Positions 1 to 8,477 of a stretch of DNA of 64,000 bases are shown one piece after another. The stretch is from DATKKM01 sp036741795. GTDB lineage: Bacteria > Chloroflexota > Dehalococcoidia > SM23-28-2 > RBG-16-64-32. How positions within the stretch are numbered: position 1 is the first letter of the stretch; every line of letters starts with the position of its first letter. A program made the translations under genes and the position numbers. Under the pieces are notes generated by a model. It was not told the DNA's origin and made no database searches. It was given only the letters and a program-made list of their open reading frames with translations. Location of the stretch: positions 1 through 64,000 of the forward strand of contig DAINRO010000002.1 of the NCBI GenBank assembly GCA_036741795.1, given 5' to 3'.

Positions 1-78
1 CCCCAGGAGGGCGACCAAAACGAAGAGGAAAAGGACCAGCGTCTGGCCCCGCTCAGTCTGCCTGGATGTCGTTCTCAT
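1..78 (-). CDS. TadE/TadG-like pilus assembly protein, 5' fragment
   Basis: Only the first 26 codons are inside the window; the gene continues past the left edge. The translation begins MRTTSRQTERGQTLV and runs into a hydrophobic segment. The ERGQ motif just before a transmembrane helix is typical of TadE/TadG-type minor pseudopilins, and the two such proteins on the plus strand carry the same KERGQ motif. It is transcribed away from the Flp operon, so the 450-bp gap between them should hold divergent promoters. It is probably another pilus minor subunit, but the fragment is too short to choose between TadE, TadF and TadG. Confidence 0.6.
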   Translation of the reverse strand, partial: MRTTSRQTERGQTLVLFLFVLVALLG

Positions 79-126
79 TCCGTAAGTTGAGATGCGGATA
101 AGGGGGTTGGCGTTATGTCAGCCAGG

Positions 127-149
127 GGGTGGAATTCGCGAATTCACCC
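127..149. repeat. Inverted repeat in the divergent pilus promoter region
   Basis: GGGTG-G-AATTCGCGAATT-CACCC: a perfect 14-bp palindrome (132-145) extended by GGGTG/CACCC arms with one bulged G. It lies about 50 bp upstream of the divergent TadE/G-like gene and could be a regulator-binding site or a hairpin in its leader. No known operator was recognised. Confidence 0.4.
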
Positions 150-188
150 AGCGTTAACTCGTCTTTACGGTCGTGTTCGAGGACGCAA

Positions 189-218
189 TCTAACATTTCT
201 CTTAACGTTTTCTTATCT
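189..218 (+). repeat. 30-nt direct repeat, copy A, upstream of flp
   Basis: Begins TCTAACATTTCTCTTAACG and ends TTTCTTATCT. It matches copy B at 385-414 at 25 of 30 positions, with no gaps; the starts are 196 bp apart. T-rich direct repeats in a pilin upstream region suggest regulator-binding sites or duplicated promoter elements. Confidence 0.5.
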
Positions 219-286
219 TTACGTCTGGTTAACCGCGTTACGGTGAAGGTGCCTCGAGGACAAACCCGGGGCAGGACAATACCCGC

Positions 287-318
287 AACGGCCCGCCCCC
301 CAACGGTGGGCCGTTTTG
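287..318 (+). terminator. Rho-independent terminator-like hairpin in the flp upstream region
   Basis: Stem AACGGCCC / GGGCCGTT (8 bp) with a 13-nt loop, followed by a short TTTT-containing tail. It lies between the two 30-nt direct repeats and about 210 bp before the first pilin. No gene precedes it on this strand, so it would end a short leader or small RNA starting in 79-286, or act as an attenuator. Confidence 0.45.
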
Positions 319-384
319 CGCCCCCGGAATTCAACCCACCTCCGTCTCACCAAGCACCATCCGGATCTCGTAACAGGTCAAGGT

Positions 385-414
385 TCTAACACTTTTCTTT
401 ACTGTTTCTTATCT
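385..414 (+). repeat. 30-nt direct repeat, copy B, upstream of flp
   Basis: Partner of the repeat at 189-218. It ends about 110 bp before the TTG start of the first pilin, a plausible distance for a promoter or activator site. The segment from here to the pilin holds no other gene. Confidence 0.5.
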
Positions 415-525
415 CTTGTGAAGATTGACCAAGGTACATTTGCCAAAGACGAGCGCTAACCCCGCAGGTGCTGGCGAAACGTCAAAGCAATTACATCGAA
501 CACTTGAAAAGGGGAGGGACTCCAA

Positions 526-726
526 TTGATCGAGAACTTAGTCACCTGGATTCAGGCCCGGATGGTCCGAGAGGACGGTCAAGACCTGATCGAGTACTCA
601 CTGCTCAGTGGCCTGATCGCGCTCGCAATCATCGCGGTCGGCACCGCTACGCTGACTGGCTCAATCGACGGCATGATGACTGGCATCGGTAACTGCGTCG
701 ACTTCGACGGTCTCAACTGCACGTAG
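526..726 (+). CDS. flp: Flp/Fap-type pilin, first copy
   Basis: This 66-residue protein is the major subunit of a Tad-type adhesive pilus. A short leader ends in DG; the prepilin peptidase would cut after Gly18, leaving QDLIEY at the mature N-terminus with the conserved Glu-Tyr at mature positions 5 and 6. A 20-residue hydrophobic helix follows. The C-terminus GNCVDFDGLNCT carries two cysteines that could form a disulfide loop. The start is a TTG placed after a strong GGGGAGGG ribosome site; no ATG fits. The next gene is a close paralogue with the same leader and tail, so this is a tandem duplication. TTG may lower its expression relative to the second copy. Confidence 0.9.
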   Translation: MIENLVTWIQARMVREDGQDLIEYSLLSGLIALAIIAVGTATLTGSIDGMMTGIGNCVDFDGLNCT

Positions 727-784
727 TTCGGCCTCAATCGCTAACAATCGTCAAGCAATCAAAAAGAAAGGAAGGGAGAACAGC

Positions 785-985
785 ATGATCAACACAGTAG
801 TCACGTGGATCCAGGCTCGGATGGTCCGCCAGGACGGTCAGGACCTGATCGAGTACGCGCTGCTCAGCGGTCTGATCGCTTTCGCGATTATCGCCGTCGG
901 CACTGCCGCGCTCGCCACGCCGCTGGGCAACATGTTCACCGGCATCGGCAACTGCATCGACTTCGACGGTCTCAACTGCACGTAG
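785..985 (+). CDS. flp: Flp/Fap-type pilin, second copy
   Basis: A 66-residue Flp pilin, paralogous to the preceding gene. It shares the WIQARMVR leader, the GQDLIEY cleavage/helix start and the GNC-DFDGLNCT end. Differences lie mainly in the middle helix and the following loop. Its start is ATG behind a GGAAGGGAGAA ribosome site, stronger than the TTG start of copy one. A terminator-like hairpin follows immediately, which would let the two pilins be made in excess over the downstream assembly genes. Membrane-inserted before assembly by the CpaF/TadB/TadC machine encoded downstream. Confidence 0.92.
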   Translation: MINTVVTWIQARMVRQDGQDLIEYALLSGLIAFAIIAVGTAALATPLGNMFTGIGNCIDFDGLNCT

Positions 986-1011
986 GCCAGGGAGTTACCA
1001 GCAGAAGAACG

Positions 1012-1044
1012 GATAGGGCGGGGAAACAATTTCCCTGCCCTATC
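1012..1044 (+). terminator. Strong hairpin between pilins and tadE
   Basis: A 15-bp stem GATAGGGCGGGGAAA / TTTCCCTGCCCTATC with a CAA loop and one G.T wobble pair. The tail TGTTATAAT is only moderately T-rich. It probably terminates most pilin transcripts and lets a fraction read through to tadE, a common way to keep pilin above assembly proteins. Confidence 0.7.
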
Positions 1045-1088
1045 TGTTATAATCACCGAACCCCGCAAATAAACTACCGAGTTAATAT

Positions 1089-1565
1089 ATGGTAAACGCA
1101 ACGAAACCGACAGAGAAAGAGCGCGGGCAAGCCCTCATTGAGTTTGCCTTCATTGTGCCGTTTCTCCTCGCGCTACTGCTTCTAATCCTCGACTTCGGGG
1201 TCGCGATAGACCGACGCCAAGTCATTCAGCATGCCGTGCGAGAAGGAGCCCGCCAGGGGGCCATCGGCGCGGGCGAAGCGCAAATCCGGACCATCGTCTC
1301 CGAGCAATCCCAGGGCGTGCTAGAGCCCAATAATGTAGATGTACCCATAGTGTGTTACGTCGACAGTGACGGAGACCCCACGTCCAACCCAACCGCGGGC
1401 TCAAGCGTTAGGGTTGGGGCGAGCTACGATTACCAGCTGTTCTTCGGTGTAGAACTCCTCGATTGGTTCGGCGTTACTGACGATGACGATTTCACGATTA
1501 CGCTTGATCCAGACGCGGAGGCGCGTATGGAAACATCTCTCGCGGGGGTTACTCCATGTCCGTAA
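1089..1565 (+). CDS. TadE-like minor pseudopilin
   Basis: 158 residues. The N-terminus KERGQALIEFAFIVPF leads into one transmembrane helix (about residues 18-38), the signature of TadE-family proteins, which are processed by the same prepilin peptidase and needed for Flp pilus biogenesis. The rest is an extracytoplasmic domain with two cysteines. The start ATG has no clear ribosome site. The 3' end overlaps the next gene by 10 nt, implying translational coupling. Confidence 0.82.
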   Translation: MVNATKPTEKERGQALIEFAFIVPFLLALLLLILDFGVAIDRRQVIQHAVREGARQGAIGAGEAQIRTIVSEQSQGVLEPNNVDVPIVCYVDSDGDPTSNPTAGSSVRVGASYDYQLFFGVELLDWFGVTDDDDFTITLDPDAEARMETSLAGVTPCP

Positions 1566-2989
1566 GCCATGACCCACTGAAGAAGGAACGCGGCCAAATC
1601 CTGATCTTCTCTATCTTGGCGTTCACTGTGGTATTCGTCGTAGGTGCGATAGCGGTCGACATTGGGTTGTGGTTGAGCGAACGCCGTGGCGCTCAGACCG
1701 ATGCCGACCTCCTTGCACTCGCAGGCGCGTGGGAGCTACTAGATCCATCCGCAGACGCCGGTGAGGTAAACGACGCAGTTCTTGCCGCCTTAGCAGCGAA
1801 TGACGGTGAACTGAACGCCACCCTCGAGAGCCCACCAGACGTAGACCTAGCCGAAAGATGTGTCGCGGTGGATGTGGACCACGAATCAGTGCCACTATTC
1901 TTTACGATTTTTGGACTGGTCGAGCCGGAAATCGGCGCGCATGCCAAAGCATGCGCCGGTCCCGTCTCGGGTGGGAACCTGGTTCCGTTCCAGCTGGACA
2001 ACAACACGGCCCCTTGCTTTGACAACAACGAGCAACCCGTCCTGACCTCACTTTGTCCATTGGAATTCGGGGCGCAGGGCGGCCCCAACGGCAACAATCC
2101 GCGAGGAATCATCGACTTGCAGGCACCCGACGGTTACTGCAGTAACTCCAATGGAGATGGTGATATCGAGGAGCTTATCGAGTGGGGGGCTCCAGGCCCG
2201 TGCTTGATTAACCCGGCCAGCGGCTGCGGAGGCGGCGCGTGGATCGATTGTGCCTCGACGCAAACCGGCAATCCGAAGAAGGTCCTCGACGGTACAGCAG
2301 CACGTCTTGCCCGCGACGGCCTCTGCGACGGACCTGACGGCAACTCCTGGGATGACTTCGACGAGACTGTGGTCTTGATCACCGACAACCCGCCCAGCGG
2401 GGCAGGTCCGGAGGACAATTACGGGGCCAGAGATTGCGACCCAGCCGAGGGCCTCCAGATGAGCCCGCGCATCGTCACAATCATCGTGTTTGACGAGTAC
2501 CCGGATGACAACAACACGCCGTACCCGATCGTTGGGTTGGCGAGCATCTACCTCGCTGGCTGCGCACCCAAAGAACAGGTCATAACAAACATTAATGACC
2601 TCAACCGGTACTGCACCAACCCTTCAACCATGGAGATTGGAGACCTGAGTGGCCTCTATGTCTCCGCGCCAGGGCTTGGTCCGCTGCCAATACCAGCGGC
2701 AGGTCACTGCCCGGGACCCCACCAGGGACCTCACTCAGGGCCAAATGCACGACCCTGCCCGACACCGACGCCGACACCCTCTCCGACACCAACGGCGTCG
2801 CCAACACCGTCACCTACCCCAACGCCAGGGCCGGCGACACCAACGCCAACTCCAACCCAGCCTCCGATCGGGCCCTCCGGTCACGTGGAGGTTTGGGGCA
2901 ACATCTTCAACCTCGTGATCGGTGGGGGCAGCCCCGGCGGAGGTGGAAACTCCAGTTCGACAACACTTGGTATATATCTGGTGGAATAG
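1556..2989 (+). CDS. TadG-like secreted/pilus-associated protein with Thr-Pro linker
   Basis: 477 residues. The N-terminal KERGQILIFSILAFTVVF segment and following helix, then a SERRGAQTDADLLALAGAW stretch, match the TadG/Flp-assembly TadE-like N-terminus. A large extracytoplasmic region with many cysteines and Asn/Asp-rich loops follows, then a Thr-Pro-rich linker at about residues 400-435 and a Gly-rich end. It starts inside tadE, so it is translated with it. Similar Thr-Pro linkers recur in several exported proteins of this window. Likely a pilus-base or tip component; the exact role is unknown. Confidence 0.75.
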   Translation: MSVSHDPLKKERGQILIFSILAFTVVFVVGAIAVDIGLWLSERRGAQTDADLLALAGAWELLDPSADAGEVNDAVLAALAANDGELNATLESPPDVDLAERCVAVDVDHESVPLFFTIFGLVEPEIGAHAKACAGPVSGGNLVPFQLDNNTAPCFDNNEQPVLTSLCPLEFGAQGGPNGNNPRGIIDLQAPDGYCSNSNGDGDIEELIEWGAPGPCLINPASGCGGGAWIDCASTQTGNPKKVLDGTAARLARDGLCDGPDGNSWDDFDETVVLITDNPPSGAGPEDNYGARDCDPAEGLQMSPRIVTIIVFDEYPDDNNTPYPIVGLASIYLAGCAPKEQVITNINDLNRYCTNPSTMEIGDLSGLYVSAPGLGPLPIPAAGHCPGPHQGPHSGPNARPCPTPTPTPSPTPTASPTPSPTPTPGPATPTPTPTQPPIGPSGHVEVWGNIFNLVIGGGSPGGGGNSSSTTLGIYLVE

Positions 2990-3114
2990 CAGCGCAGCCA
3001 TACGCTTGTCGTTTGGCCAGCGGTAACTAATCGACAGTAACCGGTGTTTATCGTGTAGGGGCAATGTGCCTACGGGCCTCCCCCAAACGGAACACCACGG
3101 GAGGAAATTTCAAA

Positions 3115-3939
3115 ATGGCCAGACTACAAGAAATGGCGGCATCCGGCGGCAGCAAGGGGTTGCTCCTGCTGGCGCTGCTGGCAGGCCTCGTGGCCGCGGT
3201 AATCGTCTTTGTAATCGTTAGCGAAAGCGACGACAGCGGCGGTGCTGTATCTTCGAGCACCACCCCTGCGGTTGTCGCTTCACAACAGATCGACGCGGGA
3301 GAAGAAATCACCGCCGAGATGGTCACGGTTTCCGATGTGCCCAACGACCTGCTCGTGAGCGGGTCCCTGGAGGACACGGAGCTTGTCGTCGGCGAGACAG
3401 CGCGTGTAACCATCCTCGAGAACGCTCAAATTACCGAATCCCAACTCGGCGTCGCCGTTCCCGACCAGGGCATTTCCGGCGTTATCCCGGTGGGGAAGAG
3501 GGGTGTGGCAATCGGCGTAGATCAAGTAACCGCTGTGGGTGGCCTGTTGCTCCCGGGCGATCGGGTGGACATCGTTCGCACGGTTCAGATCAAGAATGCG
3601 CCAGGTCTGGCTGAGGAGGAGTACATCCTGAGGACAGAGACGATCCTGCAGAACGTGGAAGTGCTTTCCGTCGCTCAAGAGGCGCAGGAGGCTTCGGCGC
3701 AGGCGCCGGCCGAAAGTAACACAACAGACACGGCGACGACCAGCGGCCAGCTCCCGGACGACGTCGAAGAACAGCCAAACGCTGTAACAATCACGGTGGC
3801 GTTGGACTCGTCCCAGTCACAACTATTGGTAGGGTCGCAGGACAGTGAAGCAGTCGTGCGAGTCTGGGCGATCCAGCGTGCCTTCGGTGACGCAGCGATC
3901 GTTGACGTGCCACCTTATGAAGAACGTGTCATCGAGTAA
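3115..3939 (+). CDS. cpaB: Flp pilus assembly protein CpaB/RcpC
   Basis: 274 residues, one N-terminal transmembrane helix (about 14-36), then a SAF domain (QQIDAGEEITAEMV) and an RcpC/CpaB domain (VIPVGKRGVAIGVD, PGDRVDIV). CpaB acts in the envelope with the Tad secretion apparatus. I chose the ATG at 3115 because it follows GGGAGGAA at the right spacing; an in-frame ATG 17 codons upstream adds a charged, unlikely leader. It is first of a tight run cpaB-cpaE-cpaF-tadB-tadC. Confidence 0.88.
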   Translation: MARLQEMAASGGSKGLLLLALLAGLVAAVIVFVIVSESDDSGGAVSSSTTPAVVASQQIDAGEEITAEMVTVSDVPNDLLVSGSLEDTELVVGETARVTILENAQITESQLGVAVPDQGISGVIPVGKRGVAIGVDQVTAVGGLLLPGDRVDIVRTVQIKNAPGLAEEEYILRTETILQNVEVLSVAQEAQEASAQAPAESNTTDTATTSGQLPDDVEEQPNAVTITVALDSSQSQLLVGSQDSEAVVRVWAIQRAFGDAAIVDVPPYEERVIE

Positions 3940-3978
3940 ATAGGAACCTTATTTAGAGAAGGAATGGAGTAGAAAGGG

Positions 3979-5235
3979 ATGGCCCGCGTACCCGAAGTAC
4001 TCGTAATCGACCAGGACCCGGCTTCACGCTTCGAGTTCAAGCGAATCCTCCGCGGTGCGGCGCTGGGCTTCGCCGGCGAAGCTGGCCTAGGAACCGAAGG
4101 TGTCTCGCTGGCAGCGGAGACCACGCCGGACGTCATCCTTTGCGGGATGGCGCAGCCACCGGAGCGCTCGCTCCAGACGATGGAAGCGCTCATGGACGTA
4201 CTGCCGGAGACCCCGGTAATTGCGTACGGCCGCAGCGATGACGTCGACGCCGTCCGGTTGGCGATGCAGTCGGGGGCACGCGACTTCCTCGCCCTTCCCG
4301 CGGACACCGAGAAGCTCGTTGAGTCGGTGCGCAAGGTCCTTGAATCAGAGGAGCGGAAGCGACTGCGGATGTCAGGCCAGGCCAAGGGAATCGGGCCACG
4401 CGGGCTCGTTGTTGCGGTCTTCGGCGCGAAGGGCGGTGTCGGTAAGACGACTGTCGCCACCAACGTCAGCGTTGCGCTGGCGTCGGAACTGGGCCAGTCT
4501 GTCGTCCTCGTTGACGGCGACAACGCCTTCGGAGACGTGGCATCCTCGCTGGAACTGAGGGCGGATAAGACGATCATCGATGTCTTGCGGGACCGCGAGA
4601 AGATCGACAGGTCTAATGTCGAAGAGTACTTGATGCGACACGGGAGCGGCCTGTGGGTACTGCCGGCGCCGCGAGAAAGCCTCCACTGGCGCAGTGTGAC
4701 GCCGGAAGCGTTCCGCTCCGTCATCGACCTCCTGGCACGAAGGTTTGACCTTGTGGTGGTGGATACTGCCGCGATGCTGAGCGACATGTCAATGGCAATA
4801 CTGGAAGAGGCGAACATGGTCCTCTGGGTAACGTCCACGGACTTCTCCAGCATCAACAACTCCCTGCAGGGGCTGGAGGCGCTACAACAGATTAACTACC
4901 CGGATGCTCGCATCCGGCTCGTCCTGAACGTGAACAACCCGGACGACAACGTGCGCCCGGCGAAGATCGAAGAAGTCCTCAAGCGGAAGTTCTTCTGGTC
5001 GATCCCGTACGACAAGCAGGTGCGGATGGGCGCCCAGGTGGGCAATCCGGCGGTGATGTCGTCACCCGACAGCACGGGCGCGAAGGCGCTCACTCAATTG
5101 GCACAAGCGGTGACGGGCTCGGGAAGGGTAGAGCCACAAAAGACGACCAAGAGGGGCGGATGGCTGTTCCGGAGGAAGGATGACGAACGAAAGGACGACG
5201 CGGTGACGGAGCCGGCCGTGGCCGAAGGAGGATAG
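3979..5235 (+). CDS. cpaE: Pilus localisation ATPase CpaE/TadZ
   Basis: 418 residues. Residues 1-125 form a receiver-like domain, but where phosphoacceptor Asp is expected the sequence is DVILCGM, so it is a non-phosphorylatable pseudo-receiver, as known for TadZ/CpaE. Residues about 145-370 are a MinD/ParA-type ATPase with deviant Walker A KGGVGKTT, a VLVDGDNAFGD switch region and a VVVDTAAML segment. The C-terminus is basic, then acidic. Family members place the pilus machine at the cell pole. It ends 3 nt before cpaF. Confidence 0.9.
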   Translation: MARVPEVLVIDQDPASRFEFKRILRGAALGFAGEAGLGTEGVSLAAETTPDVILCGMAQPPERSLQTMEALMDVLPETPVIAYGRSDDVDAVRLAMQSGARDFLALPADTEKLVESVRKVLESEERKRLRMSGQAKGIGPRGLVVAVFGAKGGVGKTTVATNVSVALASELGQSVVLVDGDNAFGDVASSLELRADKTIIDVLRDREKIDRSNVEEYLMRHGSGLWVLPAPRESLHWRSVTPEAFRSVIDLLARRFDLVVVDTAAMLSDMSMAILEEANMVLWVTSTDFSSINNSLQGLEALQQINYPDARIRLVLNVNNPDDNVRPAKIEEVLKRKFFWSIPYDKQVRMGAQVGNPAVMSSPDSTGAKALTQLAQAVTGSGRVEPQKTTKRGGWLFRRKDDERKDDAVTEPAVAEGG

Positions 5236-5238
5236 GCA

Positions 5239-6606
5239 ATGGTATCGAAGAAGGAAATCGTCGACGGGGAGGCCACGACATGGGAGGCACCGTTCCAGTT
5301 CGAGACGCAGAGTCCGGATGACATCGCGCCGCTCTCTAAAGAAGACGAGGAGCTAGTACAGCGCGTCCACCAGCGGCTGATCCAGGAGATGGATCTGTCG
5401 GCGGTAGAGAAGCTTGGCCCGGAGCGGGGCCGCGAGGCGGTGGAGGCCGGGGTCAAAAAGCTAGTGGGTGACATTGGACCGCAACTCTACGGAGAGCGGA
5501 AGGAGCTGATAGTACGTCGCGTCATCGACGACGCGATCGGGTTGGGCCCGCTGGAACCGCTAGTCAGCGACCCGTCCATCTCAGAAGTAATGGTGAACGC
5601 TCCCGATGAGGTGTACTTCGAACGGGACGGCATCATCTACCTGGCGGCGCTGAGGTTCAGGAACAACGAACACATCATGCTCGTCGTGGACCGGATCATC
5701 GCGCCTCTCGGCAGGCGCGTGGATGAATCGTCACCGTTCGTCGATGCGCGACTACCCGACGGTTCGCGTGTGAACGTGATCATTCCGCCGCTGATCCCCA
5801 AGTCACCAGTGATCACGATCAGGAAGTTCCGGCCAGACAAGTACAACATGACGGACCTAGTGGGGAACGGGACGATGAGCGAAGAGGTCGCAGAATTCTT
5901 GCGGGCCTGCATCCAATTACGACTAAACATCGTGGTTTCCGGAGGAACTGGAACTGGGAAGACGACGATACTCAATGCGCTGTCGCAGTACATCCCAGAA
6001 AGAGAGCGCATCGTCACCATCGAGGACCCGATCGAGCTAAAGCTGCAACAACGCCACGTAATCTCGGCGGAGGCGCGGCCGCCGAACATCGAAGGCAAGA
6101 ACGAGGTGACACAGCGCGACCTCTTGAGGAACACCCTTCGCATGAGGCCGGATCGGATCCTCATCGGCGAGGTGCGTGGTCCGGAAGCGTTCGACATGAT
6201 GCAGGCGATGAACACCGGTCACGAGGGGTCCCTCACCACGGTGCACGCGAACTCCGCGCGCGATGCGCTGTCTAGGATCGAGAACATGGTATTGATGGCG
6301 GGATTCGATCTGCCAGCAAGAGCGATACGCGAACAAATGGCATCGGCGTTCCATCTTATCGTCCACCTCGCAAGGTTCTCCGACGGCTCACGCCGCATCG
6401 TCAGCGTCACCGAAGTAGTCGGAATGGAAGAAGCGACGGTAACGATGCAAGATATTTTCCTGTTCCACACAACGTCGATTGCAGAGGACGGACGGATCAT
6501 CGGAGAGATGCAGGGCACCGGGATCATGCCCAGTTTCGCGGACAGATTTACTCAGGCCGGGATTCCTATCGAGACAATCTTGCCAAACGTGGGTAGGTGG
6601 GCGTGA
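5239..6606 (+). CDS. cpaF: Pilus assembly/secretion ATPase CpaF/TadA
   Basis: 455 residues. VirB11/PulE-family ATPase that powers Flp pilus assembly from the cytoplasm. Visible motifs are Walker A GGTGTGKTT (from about residue 235), the Asp box region ERIVTIEDPIELKL, Walker B RILIGEVRG and the His box GHEGSLTTVHAN. Length is normal for the family. The stop codon overlaps the ATG of tadB (TGATG), so the pair is translationally coupled. Confidence 0.95.
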   Translation: MVSKKEIVDGEATTWEAPFQFETQSPDDIAPLSKEDEELVQRVHQRLIQEMDLSAVEKLGPERGREAVEAGVKKLVGDIGPQLYGERKELIVRRVIDDAIGLGPLEPLVSDPSISEVMVNAPDEVYFERDGIIYLAALRFRNNEHIMLVVDRIIAPLGRRVDESSPFVDARLPDGSRVNVIIPPLIPKSPVITIRKFRPDKYNMTDLVGNGTMSEEVAEFLRACIQLRLNIVVSGGTGTGKTTILNALSQYIPERERIVTIEDPIELKLQQRHVISAEARPPNIEGKNEVTQRDLLRNTLRMRPDRILIGEVRGPEAFDMMQAMNTGHEGSLTTVHANSARDALSRIENMVLMAGFDLPARAIREQMASAFHLIVHLARFSDGSRRIVSVTEVVGMEEATVTMQDIFLFHTTSIAEDGRIIGEMQGTGIMPSFADRFTQAGIPIETILPNVGRWA

Positions 6607-7565
6607 TGGAAGTCCTGGCAGCGATCCTGGTCTTCGTATCCGTGACAGCGTTAGTGCTCTGGCTGCTAACTGCACGTAATTCGGGTCGAGTTGAAACGCG
6701 GCTCGCGGCGATGCAGAAGCAGGACAAGAAGGGCGCAGACGTCGAAAATGTCCTGAAGACCGACAGCGGCACGTTCCCATTGATACGACGCCTAACGGGC
6801 GGGACCGGATGGGGTGAGAAGGCGCGCGTCGATCTGGCGCAGGCGGGTTTGACCTTGAAGGTGAGTGAGTACCTGCTCCTTCGGATCTTCCTCGCGGTCA
6901 TGGTAACGCTGCCGTTTCTCTTGATCTTCGCTTCCTCCTCCCTGCTGCCGCTTATATTGATCGGCGCTGCAGTGCTGGGTTTTATGATCCTGGGCTGGTA
7001 CGTCGGATTCAGGAAATCGCGACGCAAGGACAAGCTCGGCAATCAGCTACCGGAAGCGGTCGCTTTGATGGCCAACTCGCTGCGATCCGGGTTCGCGTTC
7101 ACCCAGGCGATGGAACTGGCTGCAGTTCAAGTCGATGAGCCAATCAAAGGCGAATTCGAGCAGTACTTAAGTGACACGTCGCTCGGTGCACCTTCAGAAG
7201 AGGCGCTAGAACGGATGGCCGAGCGAGTTGGCACCTACGACATGGACATGCTTGTGTCCACGATCCTGATCCAGCGAACGACGGGAGGAAACCTCTCCGA
7301 GATCCTCGATAACGTCGCGGAGACCATCCGAGAACGCCACCGGCTCCAGGGTGAGATTCGAGCATTGACAGCATCGCAGCGTTTTGCCGGATTGATACTG
7401 TCGATTTACCCAGCGTTACTGCTACTGGTATTCACGGCGATAGCACCTGATATCTGGACGATACTATTCACTGACCCAACAGGACGCATAGTGCTTGCGG
7501 TCGCGGTACTGTTGCAGGTAATTGGCGTCATTACTATTCGCCGATTGCTGCGGCTGGAGGTATAG
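6606..7565 (+). CDS. tadB: Type II secretion F-domain protein TadB
   Basis: 319 residues. An N-terminal transmembrane helix, a pair of helices around residues 95-140, then a T2SF domain (about 155-280) with LPEAVALMANSLRSGF and a C-terminal pair of helices. TadB and TadC form the inner-membrane platform that CpaF drives. The ATG overlapping the cpaF stop is preferred to a GTG 9 nt upstream because the GTAGGTGG ribosome site spaces better to it. Confidence 0.92.
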   Translation: MEVLAAILVFVSVTALVLWLLTARNSGRVETRLAAMQKQDKKGADVENVLKTDSGTFPLIRRLTGGTGWGEKARVDLAQAGLTLKVSEYLLLRIFLAVMVTLPFLLIFASSSLLPLILIGAAVLGFMILGWYVGFRKSRRKDKLGNQLPEAVALMANSLRSGFAFTQAMELAAVQVDEPIKGEFEQYLSDTSLGAPSEEALERMAERVGTYDMDMLVSTILIQRTTGGNLSEILDNVAETIRERHRLQGEIRALTASQRFAGLILSIYPALLLLVFTAIAPDIWTILFTDPTGRIVLAVAVLLQVIGVITIRRLLRLEV

Positions 7566-7570
7566 GGACG

Positions 7571-8467
7571 ATGGTTGCTTTAGTTGCAGCAATAGCGGCG
7601 TTCGTTGCGGTCGCGGCGCTATTCGCGTGGGCCGGTGGGCTTATCCGCAATCCCGCTGAGGCGCGGCTAAGTCGGATGACGCCATCACAGGCGGCATCAC
7701 CGATGGAGGCTCCGTTCTCGGACCGCGTATTCATCCCCGTTGTCGACGGAGTCGTCAAATTCTTTGTTGGCCTGTTACCGACCACCTTCGTGGCTCGAAC
7801 GAGCCGCCAGCTTCTATCGGCGGGTTCACCAGTATCTACGCAGGCATTCTTCACAATTGTCCTGATGTTTGCGGTGCTGGTTCCGGTGCTCTTCGCGATT
7901 ATTTTTGTGTCGGCGGGCTCCGACAGTTCCGTCGCGACGCTGGTCGTGATCTTCCTTGTGTTCGTGGGTTTGATCCTCCCATTTGTCTGGTTGAGACGAA
8001 CGGTACGAAATCGGAAGCTGCAGATCTGGCGTCGCCTGCCCGACATGTTCGATATGGTCACGGTTTGCGTGGAGGCGGGCCTCGGGTTGGACGCTGCCCT
8101 GCGTCAGGTTTCGACGAAGCTCAAGGGGCCGCTGGCCGGCGAGATCTCATTGACGTTGAGGCAAGTTGGAATGGGACGACCGAGACGAGAGGCGCTCGAA
8201 GACATGGTGTATCGCGTGGACGTGCAGGAAGTAACGACCTTCGTGAACGCCGTGATCCAGGCGGAACAACTCGGCACAAGCCTGGGGCGCGTGCTTCGGG
8301 CGCAGAGCTTTACGTTGCGAGTGCAGCGCCGGCAAAGGGCGGAAGAGATTGCGAGGCGGGCGCCGATCAAAATGGTGTTCCCGCTGGTCCTGTTCATCAT
8401 GCCGGCATTCTTCATCGTGACGATTGGACCAATGGCAATTCACTTCCTGAATTACCTGAACGAGTAG
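7571..8467 (+). CDS. tadC: Type II secretion F-domain protein TadC
   Basis: 298 residues, paired with TadB. N-terminal helix, two helices around 95-145, then the F domain with LPDMFDMVTVCVEAGLGLD and a terminal helix ending in FLNYLNE. A GGAGGTAT ribosome site overlaps the end of tadB. It completes the inner-membrane platform; no tadD, prepilin peptidase or secretin gene is seen in the window, so the locus probably continues to the left or is split. Confidence 0.92.
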   Translation: MVALVAAIAAFVAVAALFAWAGGLIRNPAEARLSRMTPSQAASPMEAPFSDRVFIPVVDGVVKFFVGLLPTTFVARTSRQLLSAGSPVSTQAFFTIVLMFAVLVPVLFAIIFVSAGSDSSVATLVVIFLVFVGLILPFVWLRRTVRNRKLQIWRRLPDMFDMVTVCVEAGLGLDAALRQVSTKLKGPLAGEISLTLRQVGMGRPRREALEDMVYRVDVQEVTTFVNAVIQAEQLGTSLGRVLRAQSFTLRVQRRQRAEEIARRAPIKMVFPLVLFIMPAFFIVTIGPMAIHFLNYLNE

Positions 8468-8477
8468 GTAACTAGCC

